A stretch of DNA of 64,000 bases, taken from NCBI GenBank assembly GCA_963811585.1, contig CAWERR010000008.1, positions 868,001-932,000 of the forward strand, given 5' to 3'. Shown in pieces: positions 17,162 to 27,486 of this stretch. Under the pieces are notes generated by a model. The model was not told the DNA's origin. It saw nothing but the letters and a program-made list of their open reading frames with translations, and searched no databases. Numbering within the stretch: position 1 is the first letter of the stretch; each line of letters begins with the position of its first letter. Made by a program: the position numbers and the translations under genes. This DNA comes from JACDHG01 sp963811585. GTDB taxonomy: Bacteria; Actinomycetota; Actinomycetes; Propionibacteriales; Nocardioidaceae.

Positions 17162-19090
17162 TCAGCTCCCCACGAGCGGGGTGTCCTCCGGCTTCGTCTC
17201 TGGTCCTGCCGCTGTGCTGGACCGCTTGTCGAGACCAGGCTTATGGATCGCTCCCGGATTAGGGATAGCCGCGAGCAGTTTGCGGGTGTAGGGGTCCTTG
17301 GCCTGTCCGATGACCTCGAGCGTAGGCCCGCGCTCGACCATCACGCCCAGGTTCAGCACCATCACGTCGTCGGCGAGCAGCCGAGCACTAAGGAGGTCGT
17401 GAGTGATGTACAGCATCGCGATGCCCTTGTCGCGGACGAGCGCGTCGAGCAACCCGATGATCTCGGCTCGGATGGAGACATCCAGCATGGAGATGGGCTC
17501 GTCGGCGATGAGGATTTCGGGCTCAGGTGCCAATGCGCGCGCGACCACGACCCGCTGACGCTGCCCGCCCGAGAGCTCGTGTGGGAGTTTGTCGAGGTAC
17601 TGCGACGCTGGGCTCAAGCCCACGGTCTCGAGCAGTTCGGCCGCCCGGTCGCGAGCCTGCTTGCGGTTCATGCCGAGGTGGTTCTGCAGCGGGCGGCTGA
17701 TCGCGTAGACGACGCTGCGGGTCGGGTTGAGAGCCGAGAACGGGTCCTGGAAGACGAGTTGCACGTGTCGTCGGTAGCGGCGCAAGGCTCGGCGCTTCAG
17801 GCGGTCGACCCGGCTGCCCTTGAACTCGATCGTGCCCTGGGTCGGCCGCTCCACTCCGGTGACCAGCTGGGCAATCGTGGTCTTGCCGGAACCACTCTGC
17901 CCAACCAACGCGCTGACCCGGCCCGGCCGCAGCACGAAAGACACGTCTTTGACGGCCTCGGTGTACGTCGTGCGCATGCCTTGCCTAACGTGGTAGGTCT
18001 TGCTGACGTTCTCCACCACTAACACCGGCTCGGCATCGACGTCACCGCGAGTGCTGGCGTCGGCGGAGAACACCGCGTCGAGGTGGTCGACCGGCGCCGC
18101 CTTCTGGATCGGTACGCCGTCGCGCAGGGACTGCTCGACCAGCAGGCACCGCGCATGGCCACGGCCGGCAGGCAGCAGTTCGGGGTGGTTGGTGCGGCAC
18201 TCGTCGACCGACACCGGGCAGCGTGGCTCGAACCGGCAGCCGACGAGCTCGCCCGACAGGTGTGGTGGCCGCCCTGGGATGAAGGCGACCTCGACGACCT
18301 CGTCGCGCGGATCGGCATACGAGCCGAGCAGGCCGGTGCTGTAGGGGTGAAGCTGCTCGACGATCATGTCGGCGGACGGTTGGTTCTCGACGATTTCGCC
18401 GGCGTACATCACCATCACCCGGTCAGCCATCTCCATGACGGTGCCGAGGTCGTGGCTGATGAACAGCACTGCGAACCCGAGCTCGCGACGTAGCTCCCGA
18501 AGCCGGTCGAGGATGTCACGCTGCACCACCACGTCGAGTCCGGTCGTGGGCTCGTCGAGGAGTACGAAGCGTGGCTGGAGTGCGAGTGCCAGGGCTAGGG
18601 CTACGCGCTGCTTCATGCCACCGGAGAGTTCGTGCGGGTAGCGGCGCAGTACGTCACGTTCCAAGGAGACCATCTCCAGGAGGTCTCCCGCGCGCTGCTC
18701 GATATCGACGTCGTCACCCGCCGCCTCGGGGTGCGCCCCGAACGTGTCGGCAAACTGGCTGCGGATCGTCACCACCGGGTTGAGCGAGTTCATGCTGGAC
18801 TGGAAGACGGTGGACAAGTCGACCCACCGCATCGGACGCATCTCGTCCTCGTCGAGGTTCGTTACGTCGCGCCCGTCGAACGTGACGGTGCCGCCGCTGA
18901 TCGCGGCTGGCTTCTCCAACAGTCCCAGGATGGCATTGCCGAGTGTCGACTTGCCACATCCGGACTCCCCGAGCAGTCCGACGAACTCGCCCTCCTCGAC
19001 GTTGAAGCTCACGTGGTCGACGGCGCGCACCGCCAAGGAGTCGCGCGGCGTGTAGGTGACGCTCAGCTCGGAAACCTCGAGGAGGGCCAT
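17162..19090 (-). CDS. ABC transporter ATPase, fused DppD-DppF type
   Basis: This 642-residue protein holds two ATP-binding domains. The first has Walker A GESGCGKST, signature LSGGMKQRVA and Walker B FVLLDEPT. It ends in the oligopeptide-type tail with cysteines (GCRFEPRCPVSVDECR). The second, from about residue 345, has Walker A GQSGSGKTT and signature LSGGQRQRV. Fusion of both ATPases is usual in actinobacterial peptide/opine/nickel-family importers. It is the last gene of the LacI-SBP-permease-permease-ATPase operon, with a one-base gap after the permease. Confidence 0.93.
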   Translation of the reverse strand: MALLEVSELSVTYTPRDSLAVRAVDHVSFNVEEGEFVGLLGESGCGKSTLGNAILGLLEKPAAISGGTVTFDGRDVTNLDEDEMRPMRWVDLSTVFQSSMNSLNPVVTIRSQFADTFGAHPEAAGDDVDIEQRAGDLLEMVSLERDVLRRYPHELSGGMKQRVALALALALQPRFVLLDEPTTGLDVVVQRDILDRLRELRRELGFAVLFISHDLGTVMEMADRVMVMYAGEIVENQPSADMIVEQLHPYSTGLLGSYADPRDEVVEVAFIPGRPPHLSGELVGCRFEPRCPVSVDECRTNHPELLPAGRGHARCLLVEQSLRDGVPIQKAAPVDHLDAVFSADASTRGDVDAEPVLVVENVSKTYHVRQGMRTTYTEAVKDVSFVLRPGRVSALVGQSGSGKTTIAQLVTGVERPTQGTIEFKGSRVDRLKRRALRRYRRHVQLVFQDPFSALNPTRSVVYAISRPLQNHLGMNRKQARDRAAELLETVGLSPASQYLDKLPHELSGGQRQRVVVARALAPEPEILIADEPISMLDVSIRAEIIGLLDALVRDKGIAMLYITHDLLSARLLADDVMVLNLGVMVERGPTLEVIGQAKDPYTRKLLAAIPNPGAIHKPGLDKRSSTAAGPETKPEDTPLVGS

Positions 19091-19091
19091 G

Positions 19092-20021
19092 TCAGTCCTC
19101 CCTGAGGGCTGGGTTACTCAGCGCGTCGACGCCGAAGTTGATCAACGTCATCGCGGTCATGAGGAGAGCCAGGATGAGCCCCGGTGCAATCAGCCATGCC
19201 CACCCACCGAGCAGCATTGCGCCACCTACGCTGGCCTGGTTGAGCATGGTGCCCCAGCTCACCGTCTGCGGATCTCCCAGTCCCAAGAAGGCGAGCCCTG
19301 CCTCTGCGCCGATCGCACCGAGGGCCGCGCCCATGAACCCAACGACGATCAACGAGGTCATGTTGGGGGCGATCTCGTAGAAGATGATCCTGGAGGTGCT
19401 GTCACCTGCGAATTTGGCCGCCGTGACGTAGTCCCGGCTGCGCAAGGTGAGGATCTGCGCGCGTTTGAGGCGGGCGCCGAAGGCCCAGCTAGTAATCGAG
19501 ATGACGATGATGATGACAAAGACGCCGTCGACCTGTATGTACCCGGCCAGCACGATCATCAGCGGCAGCCCCGGCACGACAAGGCCGAGGTTGATGAAGA
19601 AGGACAGCACCTCGTCCACCACGCCCCCTAGGTAGCCGGCACTGAGCCCGACCACCAGTGCGATCGCGGTGGAGATGATGCCGCAGGCAAGTCCCACGAA
19701 CAGTGACGTGCGGGAGCCCCAGATGAGCTGGGAGTAGACGTCCTCGCCGCTCTGGGTGGTGCCGAGCCAGTGGTCGGCCGAAGGGCCCTCAGACGGCACG
19801 AAGTCGTCAGCTCGGGGGTCGAACGGCGCGATCATCGGCGCGAACACGGCCATCAGGATGAACCCGAACAGCATCAAGAGCCCGATCCGGCACTTGACGT
19901 TGCGCCACAAGATGATGAACCAGCCGGGCACCCGGGTGGACTTGCCGGCCTCATGGAAGGCGACTTCAGGGCCCTCGATGTCGCGGTCGGGGATGTCGGA
20001 TGGGGTGATCGGAGAGGTCAT
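19092..20021 (-). CDS. ABC transporter permease, DppC type
   Basis: This 309-residue membrane protein has six predicted helices. An OppC-like N-terminal segment with the first helix is followed by the periplasmic PFDPRADDFVPSEGPSADHWLGTTQSGEDVYSQ region (only parts quoted: HWLGTTQSGEDV) that marks this subunit. The coupling-helix area reads TVRSRDYVTAAK-like as LRSRDYVTAAKFAG. It overlaps the DppB-type permease stop/start by four bases. It pairs with the DppB-type gene to form the channel of the importer. Confidence 0.92.
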   Translation of the reverse strand: MTSPITPSDIPDRDIEGPEVAFHEAGKSTRVPGWFIILWRNVKCRIGLLMLFGFILMAVFAPMIAPFDPRADDFVPSEGPSADHWLGTTQSGEDVYSQLIWGSRTSLFVGLACGIISTAIALVVGLSAGYLGGVVDEVLSFFINLGLVVPGLPLMIVLAGYIQVDGVFVIIIVISITSWAFGARLKRAQILTLRSRDYVTAAKFAGDSTSRIIFYEIAPNMTSLIVVGFMGAALGAIGAEAGLAFLGLGDPQTVSWGTMLNQASVGGAMLLGGWAWLIAPGLILALLMTAMTLINFGVDALSNPALRED

Positions 20022-21013
20022 GTTGCTTCACCCTTCCGGACCCGTGGATCCAAGTAGCCGTACAAGATGTCGGTGAGGAAGTTCGCGACCAGCACGCCGA
20101 CGGTGATGAACAGGAACAACGCCTGCATGAGGGGGAAATCCTTGTTGCCCACCGCTTCGATCATCAGCCTGCCCATTCCGGGGTATTGGAAGATCGTCTC
20201 GACTATCACGGTGCCGCCGAGGAGGCCGCCGAGCGCCATCGCGAACCCGGTGACGTTCGGCAGGATCGCGACCCGAGCGCCGTACGTCAGGGCGATCTGT
20301 CGCCGCGGCAGCCCTTTGGCCTTGGCTAACCGGGCGTAGTCGGCACCGAGCTCCTGCACCATCTGGTTGCGCATCCCGAAAATCCAGCCGATCGGGCCGA
20401 GAATAAGCAAGGACATGGCCGGGAGAACACTGTGCTGGATGGCGTCTGAGATGAACGTCCAGTTCCAGCCCGGGGTGCTACCAGGACCGTAGCCGCCGCT
20501 TTCGGGGAACCAGTTCAGCGTGATCGCGAAGACGTAGACCAGCACCAGCGCGATCCAGAAGCTCGGCAGCGAGCCGATGAACGTCGACCCGAGGGTGATG
20601 GTCGAGTCGGTCTTGGTGTTGCGCCGGTACGCCGCCCATGCTCCGATCAGCGTGCCGATGATGAACGACATGACCGTCGTCACGCCCACCAAGACGATGG
20701 TCCAGATCGCCGCGTCAGCGATCACGTCGGTCACCGTGTAGGGGTAGTACGTGTACGAGACTCCGAACTCACCTTGGAGCAGTGCCCCCAGGTAGTCCCA
20801 GTACTGGGACAACAGACTTCCGTCCGGCACGCCGAGCATCTTGGTGATCGCGGCGACCTGGGCGGGGTCGACCGCCTCGGACTTCCCCGCCAGCTTGGAG
20901 ACCATCGCTTGGGCAGGGTCGCCTGGCTGGAGCCGCGGGATGAGGAAGTTGAGAGTCACCGCGGCCCACAGTGTGGCCAGGAAGAAGCCGGCGCGCCGAA
21001 CGAAATACCGCAT
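20018..21013 (-). CDS. ABC transporter permease, DppB type
   Basis: This 331-residue membrane protein starts MRYFVRRAGFFLATLWAAV, the usual first helix of DppB/OppB. Six helices are expected. The coupling region ADYARLAKAKGLPRRQI precedes FAMALGGLLGGTVIVETIF, both typical. The large external loop between the first helices carries the family's variable region. It lies 14 bases after the binding-protein gene and overlaps the next permease (ATGA). Confidence 0.93.
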   Translation of the reverse strand: MRYFVRRAGFFLATLWAAVTLNFLIPRLQPGDPAQAMVSKLAGKSEAVDPAQVAAITKMLGVPDGSLLSQYWDYLGALLQGEFGVSYTYYPYTVTDVIADAAIWTIVLVGVTTVMSFIIGTLIGAWAAYRRNTKTDSTITLGSTFIGSLPSFWIALVLVYVFAITLNWFPESGGYGPGSTPGWNWTFISDAIQHSVLPAMSLLILGPIGWIFGMRNQMVQELGADYARLAKAKGLPRRQIALTYGARVAILPNVTGFAMALGGLLGGTVIVETIFQYPGMGRLMIEAVGNKDFPLMQALFLFITVGVLVANFLTDILYGYLDPRVRKGEAT

Positions 21014-21027
21014 CTGTTGTCAGTGTC

Positions 21028-22701
21028 CTACTCGTCCGACGGGACCAGGTGGGTCAGCACGATGGGGAAGTTACCACCGTCGGCGTAGGGGTTGTCCTCG
21101 TTCGGCCAACCTTCTGCCTTGGTGGTGTCGTACTGGAACCACTTGGCGCCGTACCAGATGGGGATCATCGGCACCTCGGTCATCATGATGTCGACGATCC
21201 CGGCGACGGCCTCCTTCTGGGCGTCCTTGTCGGTTGCGACCTTCAGCTCCTCGATCAGTTGGTCGGTCTCGGGGTCCTCCCAGCGGATCTCGTTGCCGAG
21301 AGTTGCTGGCTCGCCAATCGGCGCCGTGTTGGGGCCGTAGAGCGGGTTGGCGAAGTTGGTGTAGACGTTGCATCCACCGCCGAACACACCGAATATCATG
21401 TCGTAGTCACCCGTCTGGCGGGCCTCGTCGTGAGTCGCCGGGTCAGGGGTTTCCTGGTCGACTTGTAGGCCGAGCGCCTCCAGGTTCTCGATCAGGATGT
21501 CGCTCGCATCGACCCAGTCGAAGTACGTGCCTGGCACCTTGAACGTGAACGAGATGGGGTTGCCGTCCTTGTCGAGGCGATTGCCATCGTCGTCAAGGAC
21601 GTATCCCGCGTCGGTGAGCGCCTTGTCGGCCGCGTCAGGGTCGTATGCAATGCGCCCCTGGTCCTCGATGCCTTCCGGCAACCACTCGCTCTCGCCGGGA
21701 ACGACGAGGCCGCTCTGGCTCGCCTCAGTGACGTAGCCGAACTGAGCCTTGTCGATCACTTCCTGGTCATTGAAGGCCGTGGTCAATGCCTTGCGGAACT
21801 CGGCATCGTCGAACGGAGCCTTGGTGAGGTTCATGTAGACACTGATCAGGCCACCCGGCGCGTACCAGTAGTTGCGGTGCTCGGGGTCGCGGTCGATGTA
21901 GGACTTCTCGATGTCGGGCATAAACGCTTGGTTCATGTCGTAGAAGCCGCGGCTCATCTTCAGCTGCTCGACCGGCCCGCCTGCTTCGGCCTTGTTCCAG
22001 CGGAGCTCCTCCACCTTGACCTTGTCGGCCTGCCAGTAGTCCGGGTTCCGCTCTGCCACGAGCTGCTGCGGGTTGAAGGACTTGACCAACATCGGGCCGG
22101 TGCCGACGGGGTCCTCAGAGTTGGTGAAGGTGGCAGGGTCTTTCACCTCCGACCAGACGTGCTCCGGCACGATGGGCACCGCGCTCACGAGCGTGAACAC
22201 CGACGAGCCGGGCTCCTTGAACGACAAGGTGACCTGGTTGTCACCGGTGGCCTCCACCGAGCTCAAAGATGCCCAGACGCCCGACACATCGAGGACGTCG
22301 AACTCCTTGAGCATGTTGAACGTGAACGCCACGTCTTCAGCGGTGAAGTCTTCGCCGTCGTTCCACTTGACGCCCTCACGGATGTCGTAGACGAGCGTCT
22401 TCGGGTCGGTCCACTCGTAGGACTCGGCGAGCCACGGGATCTCGGTGCAGCCGTAGGTCTCGATCTGGTAGAGCGGCTCGAAGACGTAGCTCGTGGCGGC
22501 CAGCTTGGTCGCGTCGAGGTACGGGTTGTAGTTCTCCTGCGGCTGGGCTCCGCCGCCGAAGTCGGTGAGGTTGAGGAAGTTGATCATGCCCTCAGCGGCC
22601 GCTTCGTCTTCCGTGTCCTCGGTGCCGGTGCAGCCTGCCAGCAGCAGGCTCGCGCTGGCGAGCGCAGCCACCACGCTCGTTGTCAGTCGTCGTCGTCTCA
22701 T
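21028..22701 (-). CDS. Extracellular solute-binding lipoprotein, family 5
   Basis: This is a 557-residue lipoprotein. A signal peptide with an Arg-rich start ends at the lipobox LLAGC, so Cys24 is the lipid anchor. The mature protein shows family-5 features: LVYDIREGVKWNDGEDFTAEDVAFTF (only the core WNDGEDFTAEDVAFT cited), a PVGTGPMLVKSF stretch and FRKALTTAFN. Family-5 proteins bind peptides, but members near glycosidases often bind beta-linked oligosaccharides. With GH39, GH35, GH1 and GH13 enzymes around it, an oligosaccharide or glycoside is the likely ligand. Its ATG overlaps the LacI stop by four bases. Confidence 0.92.
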   Translation of the reverse strand: MRRRRLTTSVVAALASASLLLAGCTGTEDTEDEAAAEGMINFLNLTDFGGGAQPQENYNPYLDATKLAATSYVFEPLYQIETYGCTEIPWLAESYEWTDPKTLVYDIREGVKWNDGEDFTAEDVAFTFNMLKEFDVLDVSGVWASLSSVEATGDNQVTLSFKEPGSSVFTLVSAVPIVPEHVWSEVKDPATFTNSEDPVGTGPMLVKSFNPQQLVAERNPDYWQADKVKVEELRWNKAEAGGPVEQLKMSRGFYDMNQAFMPDIEKSYIDRDPEHRNYWYAPGGLISVYMNLTKAPFDDAEFRKALTTAFNDQEVIDKAQFGYVTEASQSGLVVPGESEWLPEGIEDQGRIAYDPDAADKALTDAGYVLDDDGNRLDKDGNPISFTFKVPGTYFDWVDASDILIENLEALGLQVDQETPDPATHDEARQTGDYDMIFGVFGGGCNVYTNFANPLYGPNTAPIGEPATLGNEIRWEDPETDQLIEELKVATDKDAQKEAVAGIVDIMMTEVPMIPIWYGAKWFQYDTTKAEGWPNEDNPYADGGNFPIVLTHLVPSDE

Positions 22702-23849
22702 TTTCGAGGTTCCTCCATATCGCCGGGTGCAGCGTTGTGATCTCCATGCCCGGCATCGGCGCCGGTGATCGGTGCTTCCAGCACATCTTGGTCGGGTTCG
22801 CCCGCGTCCGCACGCTGAGCACCCGAGCCCCCCACGAGTTCGGCCAGCGGTAGTTCAGGCACACCGCTGTGACGGCAGCCGCACGACCCGCGCAACATCA
22901 GCTCGGTCGACAGCACGGTCTCGCCAACCGGCTCGATCAGCCGGTTGGCGAGCAGTCGAGCAGTGGTCGCTGCGAGCTCGCGAATCGGCTGGCGCACAGT
23001 GGTCATCTGCACAAGGGCGGCCATCGGTATGTCGTCGAAGCCGGTGATAGCGACGTCATCCGGCACGCGAAGACCGCGGCTGAGCGCAGCGATCATCAGA
23101 CCAAGGGCGATCTCGTCGTTGGCGCACACCACGGCCTCGGGCGGCTCTTCGACGTCGAGCAGTTCCTGGGCGGCGACCGCGCCGTCGGACTGTTGTAGTC
23201 CGACCCGGATCGGCTCTGATGGGGCCGTTATGCCTGCTGCCCGGTGTGCGGAGAGGAAAGCTTGCCAGCGGGTGGTCACGTCGGGCGATCCCTCCGGGTT
23301 GCCCACGAAGGCCAGCCGACGGTAGCCGTGCTCGACGAGTAGGTGCGTGGTGAGCGCCTGGACGGTGCTGTTGTCGACCCTGACCGAGCAGTGGGCGTGG
23401 CCCGTGTCATCGGCCATCACCACCACCCGCGTATGCCGGGCAACCCTCTCGACGGCCGCGGCTGACACGGTGCCGCCGTGAATCGCCACCCCATCGACCC
23501 GCGCAGCGAGGTCGAGCACCGTTGCGTCGGTGTCGGCGCGCAGGTGGGACGCCAGCATCAGCACGCTGTCTCCGCTGCTGAGGGCCTCGGACTCGAAGCC
23601 CTGGATCAGCTCTGAGAAGTACGGGCCGGACAGCCCGGGGAAGACGAGCCCCAGTGCGCCGTGCCGCTTCTCGGCCAGCGCGCGTCCGAGATGGTTAGGC
23701 AAGTAGCCTTGCTCCTCGATGACCCGCAGCACCCGGTCGCGCAAGTGCGGAGAGACCTGGGTGGAGCCGCGAGAAACGCGTGAGACAGTCGCGGGGGAGA
23801 CGCCGGCCATCTCGGCCACCCGTCTCACCGTCACCCGGCTGTCTTCCAT
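22698..23849 (-). CDS. LacI-family transcriptional regulator
   Basis: This 383-residue protein starts at 23849. The N-terminal DNA-binding domain reads TVRRVAEMAGVSPATVSRVSRG; the hinge-helix region follows with HLGRALAEKR. The sensor domain has GYRRLAFVGNPEGSP and VCANDEIALGLM, then ITGFDDIPMA. A Cys-rich LRGSCGCRH segment and an acidic tail of about 50 residues end it. It is the first gene of the ABC operon and its stop overlaps the binding-protein start. Two GAAACCGGTTTC palindromes lie 25 and 57 bases upstream and a third precedes the GH39 operon, so it probably controls itself, the transporter, GH35 and GH39 genes. Confidence 0.93.
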   Translation of the reverse strand: MEDSRVTVRRVAEMAGVSPATVSRVSRGSTQVSPHLRDRVLRVIEEQGYLPNHLGRALAEKRHGALGLVFPGLSGPYFSELIQGFESEALSSGDSVLMLASHLRADTDATVLDLAARVDGVAIHGGTVSAAAVERVARHTRVVVMADDTGHAHCSVRVDNSTVQALTTHLLVEHGYRRLAFVGNPEGSPDVTTRWQAFLSAHRAAGITAPSEPIRVGLQQSDGAVAAQELLDVEEPPEAVVCANDEIALGLMIAALSRGLRVPDDVAITGFDDIPMAALVQMTTVRQPIRELAATTARLLANRLIEPVGETVLSTELMLRGSCGCRHSGVPELPLAELVGGSGAQRADAGEPDQDVLEAPITGADAGHGDHNAAPGDMEEPRK

Positions 23850-23873
23850 ACCCCTTCTCCCGTTATAGGTTGA

Positions 23874-23885
23874 GAAACCGGTTTC
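23874..23885. promoter_or_regulatory. LacI-type operator GAAACCGGTTTC, site 2
   Basis: This perfect palindrome is 25 bases from the LacI start, in the divergent region shared with the GH35 gene. Its flank GGTTGA is identical to site 1. It is placed to repress the LacI-transporter operon. Confidence 0.78.
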
Positions 23886-23905
23886 CGGAATTGCCTGGCG
23901 CGTCA

Positions 23906-23917
23906 GAAACCGGTTTC
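23906..23917. promoter_or_regulatory. LacI-type operator GAAACCGGTTTC, site 3
   Basis: This is the same 12-base palindrome, 32 bases (about three helical turns) from site 2, hence on the same DNA face. It lies on the GH35 side of the divergent promoter. Confidence 0.78.
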
Positions 23918-24010
23918 AGTACCATAAGCAGAACCACGCTGATGTGGCAAGGGCCACACTCGGCTCATCGCCCGAAAACCACCCCCACCGACCCCGTGAG
24001 GACGCACCCG

Positions 24011-26544
24011 GTGACCACTCCCGCAACGGCTGATCTGGCGACATCCCCCACCCCTGAGCGACATGACGTGCCCGGTCGACCACCCCGGCCGGTGCGGCTC
24101 GAGCGCCGGCAATTTCTCGTGGACGGCGTCCCGAGGATCCTGATGTCCGGTGAAGTGCACTACTTCCGGCTGCACCGCGAGGACTGGGCCGACCGGCTCG
24201 ACAAGCTGGTGGCGTCCGGGTGTGACGTGGTGGCGAGCTACATGCCGTGGATAGTCCATGAGACGGCTACCGGCGAGGTCGACCTGACGGGCTCCACCAG
24301 CGAATATCGCGACCTGGTGGGCTTCCTCGAGCTGGCGGCCGAGCGCGACCTGCTGGTGGTGGCCCGACCCGGCCCGTTCGTGATGGCCGAGCTGAAGAAC
24401 GAAGGCCTTCCGTTCCGTATCTACCGCGAGCACCCTGACGCCGTGCCGCTGGGTTGGGACGGGGCCCCGGCTCGCACTCAGACACTCGACTATCTCGAGC
24501 CTGGCTACCTCGGTGCGGCCGAGCAGTGGTACGCCGAGATCATGCCGGTGCTGGCCGACCACTTGGTCACGCGCGGTGGCCCGGTGGCAGCAATCCAGCT
24601 CGACAACGAGGTCGGGATGCTCTCGTGGATCACCAACACGCCAGAGATGACCGACGCCATGCTGGGCGACCTCGCCAAGTGGGCCGACGAGACTTGGGGT
24701 CGCGATGCTGCGACGCATCGGTACGGCGCTGACCCGCAGGACGAGGCGCGCTGGGCGGAGTGGTGGCGCTCCGGTGCCACCGCAGGCGGCAGCGCGGCCC
24801 AGCAGTTGGCGCTGCACCATGATCTCGGGGCCCATCACCGCGACCGCTATGCGACGTACCTGCTGCGACTGCGCGACGTGGCCCAGAAGCACGGCATCGA
24901 GGGCGTCCCGTTCCTCATCAACATCCACGGCACTGTCGGCGGTCGCGGCCGCGCGTTCCCGATCGGGATCAGCCAGTTGTCCAAGTCGTACGCCGGCGTG
25001 CCGCAGACCACCTCTGGCTCGGACCACTACATCGGCGAGCTGACCGTGGAGAACGTCCCGGACCTGTATGTCATGAACGCGTTCATGGCCGCGGTCCACG
25101 ACGCAGAGCAGCCCATCACCTCGCTCGAGTTCGAAGCAGGCACGGGCGACTACGGCGAGGACCTCAGCCGGCATCACGAGTCCGCAGACCGCCGAGCTGA
25201 AGACGCGGCTGTGCGTGGCACAAGGCAACCGGCTGATCAACTACTACCTGTTCTCGGGCGGGCACAATCCACCGCTCGACGAGCCCGTCGGCGACGGCAA
25301 CGACCGCATCGCGTTCACCGGTGAGCGCCACGGCTTTGCAGCCCCCGTCAACCCGGAGGGCGTGCTGACCGACGCCCATGCGGCCACGACCAGCGCAGTG
25401 CGCGCGGTCCGCGGGGCCGAGAATCTGCTTGCCAGCATGGACGAGGAGCACGACGGCATCGTGCTCGGCTTCGTCCCCGACCACTACCTCACTGAGTACT
25501 GCCATCCGTCCTCGACATCGCGGCGTGACCAGGTCATCGACGTCGAGAGGTTCCGGGGGATGGGCCCGCGCGACATGCTGGCGAGGTCGCTGCTGCTCGG
25601 CGGCCTGTCCTTCGGGGCGGTCGACTTGTCAGGTGCGCCGACCTCGGCCGGGGCCGAGCTCGACCCGGCTGGTCCGGCGCTCGCCGTCGCGACCCCGGCC
25701 GTGCTCGGTCGCGCTATCCAGGAGAGGCTCGCCGCATTCGTTCAGGCCGGCGGCCGCCTGCTGCTGCATGGCCTGGTGCCGGAGGTGGATGACGACGGCA
25801 CACCGTGCACGGTGCTGGCCGACGCCCTCGGCATCACCGTCGCTGAGCGCGTCGACGGCACGCCACACTTCTACCCATCGGTGCGTGCGACGGACTGGGC
25901 AGGCGCCCAGCCAGAGGTGCGGGTCGGTGTCCTCGAGCATCTGGCGAGCACCGGTGCATCCACCGTGGAGCCACTAATCCTCGACGTGGCCGACGGCTCC
26001 CCTGTGGCCGTCGAGGTCAGTCTGCCCAGCGGTGGGCGGGCGATCGTGATGGCGTGCGACTACCCATGCCACCTTGGCTTGTGGCTGGCGTTGTTCGACC
26101 GCCTCGGCGTGCGACCGCGGGTTGTCGCGGACGGTGCGACGCCTGGGTTGGTGCACACCACCACCGCGGACGACACCGGGCAGCGCCTCGTGCATCTGGT
26201 CAACGTCGCTCCCGTTCCGCAGGCGTTCACGCTGCAGCTGAACGGCGCATCGGTTGCCGACGGCTTCGCGTTCGATCTGGCCGCGCGCAGCGGACTGATT
26301 GTGCCCGTCGACGTACAGCTGGACGATGCGGTGTTGCGCTGGGCTACTGCCGAGCTCGACGGTGACGGTGACGGCTCGACCGTGCAGCTGCGGCGCGGCG
26401 ATGGGCCTGGGCGCGCGTTGCTGGAGACCGACCGGGAGGTCGCGGTCGACGGTGACGCCGAAGTGGCCCGGACCGACGGTGGCTGGCTGGTGAGCTGGGG
26501 CAAGGGTCCGGGCCGGCGAACGGCTCAGCGTGCGGCTCACGTGA
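24011..26544 (+). CDS. GH35 beta-galactosidase (at least two frameshifts; start uncertain)
   Basis: The N-terminal LVDGVPRILMSGEVHYFRL, then PGPFVMAEL, is typical of GH35. The acid/base Glu is in AAIQLDNEVG and the nucleophile in SLEFEAGTG. An extra C near 25170 breaks the frame; beyond it the protein continues with TSPQTAELKTRL and NRLINYYLFSGG, a GH35 hallmark. A second break near 26512 would let translation stop at TGA 26542-26544; without it the frame reads straight into the ROK gene. GTG 24011 is a guess among GTG 23996, GTG 24011 and ATG 23942. At about 840 residues it is larger than small GH35 enzymes, and it has no signal peptide. It should release terminal beta-galactose from imported sugar. 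Confidence 0.8.
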
Positions 26545-26567
26545 CGGTCGGGCGCAGCTCTGCCACG

Positions 26568-27486
26568 ATGACTGCTGTGGCCGACGTCGTGATCGCCCTG
26601 GACGCCGGCGGGACCAAGCTCGTCGGAGGTCTCGTCGGCCGTAGTGGGGAGGTCTTCGAGCGCGACCAGGTCGCGACTCCGCGGGTCGCCGGCCGGTGCG
26701 ACCCCGGCCTCACCGCGCTGCATGCCCTTGCTGCGCGGCTCGGCGAACGGAGCACGCGCGGCCGGCCACCGGGTCCAGGGGCTCGGCCTCGGCATCGCCG
26801 AGTACGTCCGGGACGGGTCGGCTCACCAGTGCCGAGGTGTTCGACTGGCAGGTGCAGCCTCGCGACTTGCTAGCCCGGATGCGGGTGGCGGCGCCGTGAC
26901 TGTCGACGCCGATGTGCGGTGTGCGGCAGCCGCGGAGGCGGCCGCACGACGTACGGCCAACCCAGAGTCGATGCTCTATGTTTCCTGGGGCACGGGCCTG
27001 TCCAGCACCGTGGTGGTCGACGGGCGGTGCGTGGTGGGCCGACGAGGCGAGGCGCTCGCGCTGGGGGAGTGGCCGGTCGACCCGCGCACCGACCCGACCT
27101 GGGACGGGAACCTCGAGCAGTTCGCTTCAGGGCTTGGGATCTCAGCGCGCTACACAGCGTTGACCTCGCGACAGGCGTCGGGCTTCGAAGTCGCCCGGTA
27201 TGCCGACGAGGGAGACGCCAAAGCACGACTCGTCGTCGAATCCGCGGCTGGTGCTTTGGCCCATGCGATGGCCGCGCTCGTGCTGGTCCTCGACCCCGCC
27301 GTCGTCGTGCTGGGTGGCGGGGTCGGCACCGGAACCGGCGCACTCTCGGCGACGGTTCAGGAGGCGGTGCCGCAACTATTGGCCCGCCGGGGTTCGCCAC
27401 CGGTGGAGCCGGCGGTCGCGGGTCCTGACGCAGGTCTGGTCGGCGCGGGACTACTGGCTTGGGAGATTGCCTCGCTCAGGCGGTGA
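26568..27486 (+). CDS. ROK-family sugar kinase (three or more frameshifts)
   Basis: The start region gives VVIALDAGGTKLVGGLVG, the ATP-binding motif of ROK kinases. Translation then changes frame near 26750, 26815 and 26890. The repaired order is QGLGLGIAEYV, then LTSAEVFDWQ, then VDADVRCAAAAEA, YVSWGTGLS and VVVLGGGVG, all in the family order. The cysteine zinc motif of ROK kinases (CXCGXXGC) is not seen; the matching position reads DGNLEQFASG. The start is ATG 26568 or GTG 26577. It would phosphorylate the hexose released by the neighbouring hydrolases. Its end overlaps the convergent GH1 gene by 11 bases. Confidence 0.72.
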
